DNA of 64,000 nucleotides from Natronomonas marina (GTDB lineage: Archaea > Halobacteriota > Halobacteria > Halobacteriales > Haloarculaceae), in contig NZ_CP101154.1 of assembly GCF_024298905.1 (NCBI RefSeq), positions 806,001 through 870,000 of the forward strand. The letters are read 5' to 3'. The notes beneath the pieces were generated by a model. It had not been told where the DNA came from, did not search any database, and saw only the letters and a program-made list of their open reading frames with translations. Both the position numbers and the translations under genes were made by a program. Positions 59,923 to 64,000 of the stretch are shown here, piece by piece; position 1 is the stretch's first letter; each line of letters starts with the position of its first letter.

Positions 59923-61320
59923 ATGGACCGTCGGGCGGTCACCGTGGTGGGACGCCGGGCGAGCCTTGGCTGTCTCCTCCTCGCGTCGCTGGCCCGCGGC
60001 GTCGCTGCCCACCCGGTTGGCGGGTCCCGCTTCGAGGCGCCGCTCCCGCTGCCGTTGCTGCTCGGCGGCGCGGCCGCGACCGTCGCCCTGACGGCGCTGC
60101 TTTTGGCCGTCGCCGACCGCCGACCGCCGGATTCGTCGGCGGTCCGACGAATCGACCTGCCGCCCGCGGCGGTCGCCGCCGGGCGCTGGCTCGCCCGCCC
60201 GCTGTTTCTCGCCGCCGTCGTCGCGGCGGTCGGTGCCGGCCTCCTCGGCCGACAGGTCGCCGCGGAGAACGCCGCGACCCTCTTCGTGTGGCCGGTGTGG
60301 ATTCGCGGCCTGGCGCTCGTCTCGGTTCTCGTCGGGTCGCCGTGGGGGTTGCTGTCGCCGTGGCGGGCGATCTATCGGGGGCTGGTTCGCCTGGAGGGCG
60401 GGGCCGTCTCCGTCTTCGAGGAGTACCCGGCGGCGCTCGGCGACTGGCCGGCGCTCGTCGGGTTCCTGACGCTCGTCGCCGTCGTCGAGAACCTCACCAC
60501 GATTCCGGAGTCGCCCCGCCTGACCGCCGTCGTCGTCGCCGGCTACGGCCTCGTGACGCTGGGCGGCGCGCTCCTGTTCGGGGAGGCGTGGCTCCGCAGG
60601 GCCGACCCGCTCTCGGTCCTCTATCGACTGTTCGGCCGGGTCGCGCCGGTGTCGGTGACCCGGAACGGCGGGTCGGCCGTCTTGGCGGTCACGCCGCCGT
60701 GGCGTGACTGTCGCCGTCCGGTCGGCACGCTCGCACTGGCGGCCTTCGCCGTGGCGACCGTCTACACGGTGAGCTTCGACGGATTCACGAGCACGCGAGC
60801 GTACGTCGAGTTGCTCACCGGCATGCGGGCCGCGCTCGGGGTGGGCTGGGTCGTGCCGTTCGCCATCTACGGACTCGGGTTCGGACTGTTCCTGGTGACC
60901 TTCTTCGGCGCGAGCACGCTCTGTGAGCGACTGGGCGCGGGTCGTGGCTCTGGGCAGGCGGCCGCGCTGCGGTTCGCGCCGACGCTGCTTCCCATCGCCG
61001 CCGCCTACGAGGTGGCCCACTACTACCCGTTCGTCCTGCGGAACCTGGGCCAGCTGTGGGCCGTCGCCGCCCGCCCGCTCGTGCCGTCGGCCGAACCGCT
61101 CGCGCTCGTCGGGTGGCTCTCGCTACCCGCATTCTGGTGGTCGCAGGTCGTCCTCGTCGTCGTCGGCCACCTCGTGGCTGTCGTCGCTGCCCACGGGGTC
61201 GCAGTCGCCCGGTACGGGTCAGTCGAGGCCGGCCGACGAGCGCACCTGCCGCTGGTCGTCGTGATGGTCGCCTACACCGGGGCGTCGCTGTGGATAGTCT
61301 CCCAGCCCGTCGTCCAGTGA
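59923..61320 (+). CDS. Polytopic membrane protein, PWRAI-motif family
   Basis: A 465-residue integral membrane protein with about twelve helices and a short N-terminal signal-like segment ending AHPVGG. The cytoplasmic motif SPWGLLSPWRAIYRGLVRLEG (here split as SPWGLLSPW and RAIYRGLVRLEG), near residue 145, resembles the NPWRAI segment of membrane proteins annotated after the fenitrothion-hydrolase component in actinobacteria. VAHYYPFVLRNLGQL near residue 365 is also conserved-looking. The function is unknown; hydrolase activity should not be assumed. It is divergent from the beta-propeller gene. Confidence 0.6.
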   Translation: MDRRAVTVVGRRASLGCLLLASLARGVAAHPVGGSRFEAPLPLPLLLGGAAATVALTALLLAVADRRPPDSSAVRRIDLPPAAVAAGRWLARPLFLAAVVAAVGAGLLGRQVAAENAATLFVWPVWIRGLALVSVLVGSPWGLLSPWRAIYRGLVRLEGGAVSVFEEYPAALGDWPALVGFLTLVAVVENLTTIPESPRLTAVVVAGYGLVTLGGALLFGEAWLRRADPLSVLYRLFGRVAPVSVTRNGGSAVLAVTPPWRDCRRPVGTLALAAFAVATVYTVSFDGFTSTRAYVELLTGMRAALGVGWVVPFAIYGLGFGLFLVTFFGASTLCERLGAGRGSGQAAALRFAPTLLPIAAAYEVAHYYPFVLRNLGQLWAVAARPLVPSAEPLALVGWLSLPAFWWSQVVLVVVGHLVAVVAAHGVAVARYGSVEAGRRAHLPLVVVMVAYTGASLWIVSQPVVQ

Positions 61321-61403
61321 CCGGTCGTATCCGGCGTCCCTCCGTCCCCGTCGTCGACTCCGCTCGCAGTGGCAAACCGGCTCACGGCGGCGGTGAAACG
61401 CAA

Positions 61404-61413
61404 CCATTATACG
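61404..61413 (+). promoter_or_regulatory. TATA-like box of tRNA-Glu
   Basis: The sequence ccattatacg is centred about 29 bases before the first base of the tRNA at 61438. Confidence 0.55.
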
Positions 61414-61437
61414 TTCCTCCCCGATAGAATTCGGTGC

Positions 61438-61512
61438 GCTCCGTTGGTGTAGTCCGGCCAATCATCTTGCCCTCTCACGGCAAGGACCAGGGTTCGAATC
61501 CCTGACGGAGCA
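61438..61512 (+). tRNA. tRNA-Glu(CTC)
   Basis: The acceptor strands GCTCCGT (61438-61444) and ACGGAGC (61505-61511) pair fully, with discriminator A at 61512. The anticodon stem TTGCC/GGCAA encloses the loop CTCTCAC, giving anticodon CTC. The T arm is CAGGG-TTCGAAT-CCCTG. No intron is present and the CCA end is not encoded. Confidence 0.97.
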
Positions 61513-61519
61513 CTCCATC

Positions 61520-61660
61520 CCCGTTCATTCCGGCGATCGTTGACCACCTCCACGTCGCCGTCACCGAGGGTGATGAACTCGAAGGCTTCCCACTGCGCTC
61601 TCTTCTCGGTCGCCACGTCGGCGTCGAGCACGTCCACCACAACTGTGGGGATAGAGCCAT
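61520..61660 (-). pseudogene. N-terminal remnant of a SWIM zinc-finger protein
   Basis: On the minus strand the frame reads VVVDVLDADVATEKRAQWEA, then FEFITLGDGDVEVVND, before it loses similarity and runs into the tRNA-Glu region. This resembles the start of haloarchaeal SWIM zinc-finger proteins (KRAxYEAFEF followed by a strand ending VRN). The cysteine-containing SWIM part that should follow is missing. It is therefore a truncated remnant beside the tRNA, not a working gene. The assignment rests on a short match recognised by eye. Confidence 0.5.
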
Positions 61661-61677
61661 TCCTCGTCGAGACCGTA

Positions 61678-62286
61678 CTATCCCGGCGTCTCTCCGTGCT
61701 TCCTAACAAAATCACGCCAACCCGCATAATCCGTATTCTCCCATATGTGTTTGGCCGTACTACTTCCACTCACATGGCGAGCGACCGACGAGGCAGACCG
61801 ATGGCTATACTGGCACCCCTCTATCGGACAGTCGATTCTCAGTTGCGACTCTCCCATGTTGCCCATCATCGTCTCAATGATCGACTCCGTCTCGTATTCA
61901 TGCTCGTCATCCTGGTTTTTGTCCGCCGAGTGTTCGACAAGCGAGGATGGTGATTGCGTTTCTGCTTTTGCCAGTACCCACTCGTCTTCATCAATCTCGA
62001 AATTTGAAGAGACGCTGAACACAGCCGCATACGGTTCGGCATTTGGTGGCAGTCGGTCAAGGTCGAACTCTCCACACGAGTCCTGTATGCGACGGTGAAG
62101 CGTCTCGAACTGGTCGCGCTGTAGTGGAATGGTTTCGTTCTCGCCGCGGTAGTCGATAAGCACCCGATGTTCCTGAACGTCGGTGACGCGAAACGCCTTC
62201 CGCGAGAGTGGGGTGACGAGGGTCGCGTCCGATGGAAGTTCCTCGACGTTTTCGAGAAGGTTGTTCCACGTCGTACCGAATGTCAT
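61678..62286 (-). CDS. Accessory protein with C2H2-type zinc finger
   Basis: A 202-residue protein less GC-rich than its neighbours. The first 110 residues are a beta-rich domain (ATLVTPLSRKAFRVTDVQEH, VLIDYRGENETIPLQRDQFE) without a recognised family. A disordered Ser/Glu/Asp-rich linker follows. Near residue 152 lies a finger of the form C-x4-C-x12-H-x8-H (CPIEGC, later RH and KH), and the end is GWRDFVRKHGE. It may bind nucleic acid. The ATG at 62286 fits a minus-strand TATA-like box (cctttattca, about 62307-62316). It sits between two tRNA genes beside a gene remnant, suggesting acquired DNA. Confidence 0.6.
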   Translation of the reverse strand: MTFGTTWNNLLENVEELPSDATLVTPLSRKAFRVTDVQEHRVLIDYRGENETIPLQRDQFETLHRRIQDSCGEFDLDRLPPNAEPYAAVFSVSSNFEIDEDEWVLAKAETQSPSSLVEHSADKNQDDEHEYETESIIETMMGNMGESQLRIDCPIEGCQYSHRSASSVARHVSGSSTAKHIWENTDYAGWRDFVRKHGETPG

Positions 62287-62510
62287 GCGAGCGGGTACGG
62301 CGGGCTTGAATAAAGGATTCAGGAGCCGTGTGTATTGAGTGCCGGCGCAAGAACTCGTGTTCTTTGAAATTGATACATTGGAGATAGCACGATCGCTGAT
62401 TTCTACGGCGATCATATCGTAAAACGGCCTACAGTGGCCGAGAAAGCACAATTACAGAGTAACCCACCCCACACGTATTTAACTAGTGAGATTGTAAACA
62501 AAATGGTGTA

Positions 62511-62584
62511 AGCCGGTGGAGGGATTTGAACCCTCGACCTAATCCTTACGAAGGATTCGCTCTGCCAGTCTGAGCTACACCGGC
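62511..62584 (-). tRNA. tRNA-Thr(CGT)
   Basis: Read on the minus strand, acceptor strands GCCGGTG and CACCGGC pair fully, with discriminator U (base 62511), as in archaeal tRNA-Thr. The anticodon stem AATCC/GGATT encloses TTCGTAA, giving anticodon CGT. The T arm is GAGGG-TTCAAAT-CCCTC. No intron is present. Confidence 0.97.
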
Positions 62585-62633
62585 ACTACATTCCACCGTG
62601 GGGGGATAATCGCAATAAGGGTTGCGAATCGAA

Positions 62634-63728
62634 CTACTCTTCGAGCACCCGGCTACCGTAGATTACCAGGATGACCGCGAGTACGATCGCGGCCAGGAGG
62701 CCGAACACGGCGAGGCCGGTCGTTCCCGCGATCTCCTGAAGCCCGCCGACGAGGGAGTCGTCGCCGTCGCCGGTCTCGGTCGGCCCACCGTCGCCGGTGC
62801 TGTCACCGTCGCCGCCGTCGTCCGCGGTGTCGGTGCCGGTGCCGTCTTCGGAGCCGTTCGTGTCGCTTCCCGTGTCGTCGCTACCGTCGTCACTCGAGCC
62901 GTCGTCGCCGTCGGATCCGCTACTGTCCGAACCGGTCGAATCGTCGCCGTCGTCAGCCCCGTCGGTCGTGTCGTCACCGCCGTCGGAGCCGCTGCCGTCC
63001 GAACCGGTCGAATCGTCGCCGCCGTCGCCGGAACTCCCATCGTCGGAGCCACCGGACGTCGAGTCGTCGTCATCGTCGTCGACGAACGTCGGCGTCGGGC
63101 CGGACTCGCCGCCGTCGCCATCGGTCGGCGTGGGCGTGTCGGTCGGCGTCCCGTCACCGCCGTCACCGTCGGTCGGCGTGGGCGTGTCGGTCGGCGTCCC
63201 ATCACCGCCGTCACCGTCGGTCGGCGTGGGCGTGTCGGTCGGCGTCCCGTCACCGCCGTCACCGTCGGTCGGCGTGGGTGTCGGGGTAGCCGTCGGGGTC
63301 GGCGTGGGTGTCGGGGTCGACTGGGATTCGACGGTGATCGTCGTCGAGGTGCTGGTCGTCTTGTCGTTACCGTTCTCCTTGAACTTCGCCGTCGCGCTCA
63401 CGGTGTAGTCGCCGGGCTCTGTGTCCTCGGGAACTGTAAACGTCAGCGATGGGTTCCGGCTCGCGCCGGGGTCAATCTCCTCGTAGAACCGATCGTCACA
63501 GTTGTCCGAGACCGTAAACTCACTCGGACAGGAAAGCCCCAGAACGTATGAGTTCGCGCTATCACCCGTGTTGGTCAGAGTGAACTCGACCGTCACTTGC
63601 TCGCCCGGAGCCACTGTCTTGTCGCCGCTCGAGGATAGGTCCGCTCCCGCGAACGCGAGACTCGAAGCCGACACGACGACCAACAACGCCGCCAGAACAC
63701 CGATTCCAATCTTGCTCTCTGTTTTCAT
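62634..63728 (-). CDS. Cell-surface protein with beta-sandwich, Thr/Pro repeats and C-terminal anchor
   Basis: A 364-residue surface protein. It has a signal peptide (GIGVLAALLVVVSASSLAFA), one beta-sandwich domain of about 100 residues of the NEW3/CARDB kind (VTVEFTLTNTGDSANSYVLG, TVPEDTEPGDYTVSATAKF), and a stalk. The stalk starts with Thr-Pro repeats and continues with copies of the 16-residue unit TPTPTDGDGGDGTPTD (48 bases, at about 63110-63290), then a long Asp/Ser/Gly region that is probably glycosylated. It ends in a membrane helix (TGLAVFGLLAAIVLAVILVI) and a short RVLEE tail. Its ATG overlaps the stop of the dockerin-like gene by four bases, so the two are co-translated. Confidence 0.82.
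   Translation of the reverse strand: MKTESKIGIGVLAALLVVVSASSLAFAGADLSSSGDKTVAPGEQVTVEFTLTNTGDSANSYVLGLSCPSEFTVSDNCDDRFYEEIDPGASRNPSLTFTVPEDTEPGDYTVSATAKFKENGNDKTTSTSTTITVESQSTPTPTPTPTATPTPTPTDGDGGDGTPTDTPTPTDGDGGDGTPTDTPTPTDGDGGDGTPTDTPTPTDGDGGESGPTPTFVDDDDDDSTSGGSDDGSSGDGGDDSTGSDGSGSDGGDDTTDGADDGDDSTGSDSSGSDGDDGSSDDGSDDTGSDTNGSEDGTGTDTADDGGDGDSTGDGGPTETGDGDDSLVGGLQEIAGTTGLAVFGLLAAIVLAVILVIYGSRVLEE
63110..63290 (-). repeat. 48-bp in-gene tandem repeat (Thr/Pro/Asp stalk)
   Basis: About three and a half copies of a 48-base unit encode TPTPTDGDGGDGTPTD in the stalk of the surface protein. Copies differ by single bases. Such repeats can change the stalk length between strains. Confidence 0.75.
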
Positions 63729-64000
63729 GCTTGTCCCTCCGATTGCTGGTCGTTCCGCCACTTTTCAGCGATGTCCAGCAGGTCGAAGTCACTGATTAGT
63801 TCACCGCACGTCCCAGGAACTGGCTCGTTCTGTCGCCACAGCCCGGCTGCATCCAAGAGTTCAAAGTCGCTTATATTTCCGTCGTCGTTCTCGTCGACAG
63901 CCTCCAGAATCGACACACATTTCGTGGTCACGACGCCGCCATCGGTCACCTGCGTGACGTCCTCGCCGCCGGGCGTCGTCGTCACGTCGAAGCTTGCGTT
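63725..64000 (-). CDS. Secreted protein with dockerin-like C-terminus, 5' part outside the window
   Basis: The frame is open to the right edge (first visible residues NASFDVTTTPGGEDVTQV), so the start lies beyond it; 91 residues are visible. The C-terminal 60 residues resemble a dockerin: a full EF-hand-type Ca loop, DENDDGNISDFE, followed by a helix LLDAAGLW, then a degenerate second repeat (CGELISDFDLLDIAEKW). Dockerins normally bind cohesin domains. The stop codon overlaps the ATG of the anchored surface protein (ATGA), so the two are expressed together and may interact. Confidence 0.65.
   Translation of the reverse strand, partial: NASFDVTTTPGGEDVTQVTDGGVVTTKCVSILEAVDENDDGNISDFELLDAAGLWRQNEPVPGTCGELISDFDLLDIAEKWRNDQQSEGQA

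Noticed and set aside
61438-61512. Integrated element with attachment site in tRNA-Glu
   Set aside because: No integrase is present, and I do not see a second copy of the tRNA 3' end within the patch. Only remnants are left, so an intact element is not supported.

Overview
The window is a 64-kb piece of a haloarchaeal chromosome (class Halobacteria). The evidence is high G+C, strongly acidic predicted proteins, twin-arginine and lipobox signals on secreted proteins, leaderless genes with a TATA-like box about 25-30 bases before the start codon, and archaeal information genes: TFB, RNA polymerase subunit L, GatCA and the PsmA/PsmB proteasome. A member of the Haloarculaceae or a close relative fits, but I cannot name a genus from sequence alone. 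Most of the window is ordinary core chromosome. No rRNA, CRISPR array, transposase or integrase is visible.

Layout. 1-2.5 kb: a truncated LEA14-like protein, a lactonase-like metallohydrolase and a RecA-like regulatory protein. 2.5-8.2 kb: an RND exporter coupled to a secreted multi-domain beta-sandwich protein, divergent from a TetR regulator, then a DICT sensor protein. 8.3-16.3 kb: two-subunit pyruvate:ferredoxin oxidoreductase (porAB), a lipoprotein, photolyase, superoxide dismutase, and a two-repeat helical lipoprotein behind a 170-bp element with inverted ends. 16.5-22.2 kb: a small acidic protein and P-loop ATPase pair, a metallohydrolase, hisF, a zinc-ribbon membrane protein, a rhodanese lipoprotein, rpoL and an SDR oxidoreductase. 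22.3-31.1 kb: a Liv-type ABC importer with only one ATPase gene, then fatty-acyl or branched-acyl catabolism genes (enoyl-CoA hydratase, acyl-CoA dehydrogenase, alpha/beta hydrolase), a winged-helix regulator and a CPBP protease.

31.1-37.2 kb: gatCA, tfb, a Nudix hydrolase, a 69-bp tandem repeat array that runs into the end of a CNNM/CBS gene, a universal stress protein and a small membrane-protein gene broken by an in-frame TGA. 37.2-44.8 kb: a PHP phosphoesterase coupled to an asparagine-synthase-like protein, a lipoprotein, purL, and a PAP2 phosphatase coupled to a solute-binding protein whose domain order looks circularly permuted. 44.9-49.1 kb: a dolichol-kinase-like gene, small membrane proteins, a creatininase-family enzyme, a cupin, and thyA-folA. 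49.1-56.7 kb: a large FAD/Fe-S dehydrogenase, a membrane-bound winged-helix regulator, two small membrane proteins before coxA, and a thioredoxin. 56.7-64 kb: psmA-psmB, a beta-propeller protein, a polytopic membrane protein, tRNA-Glu(CTC), an accessory patch with a zinc-finger gene and a SWIM-protein remnant, tRNA-Thr(CGT), and a surface glycoprotein coupled to a dockerin-like protein cut by the right edge.

The most unusual items are the permuted solute-binding protein, the 69-bp array at the CNNM stop codon, the TGA-interrupted membrane gene, the 170-bp inverted-repeat element, the palindrome over the promoter of the membrane-bound winged-helix regulator, the single-ATPase Liv system, and the dockerin/anchored-surface-protein pair. 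Family names come from recognising motifs by eye; no database search was run.
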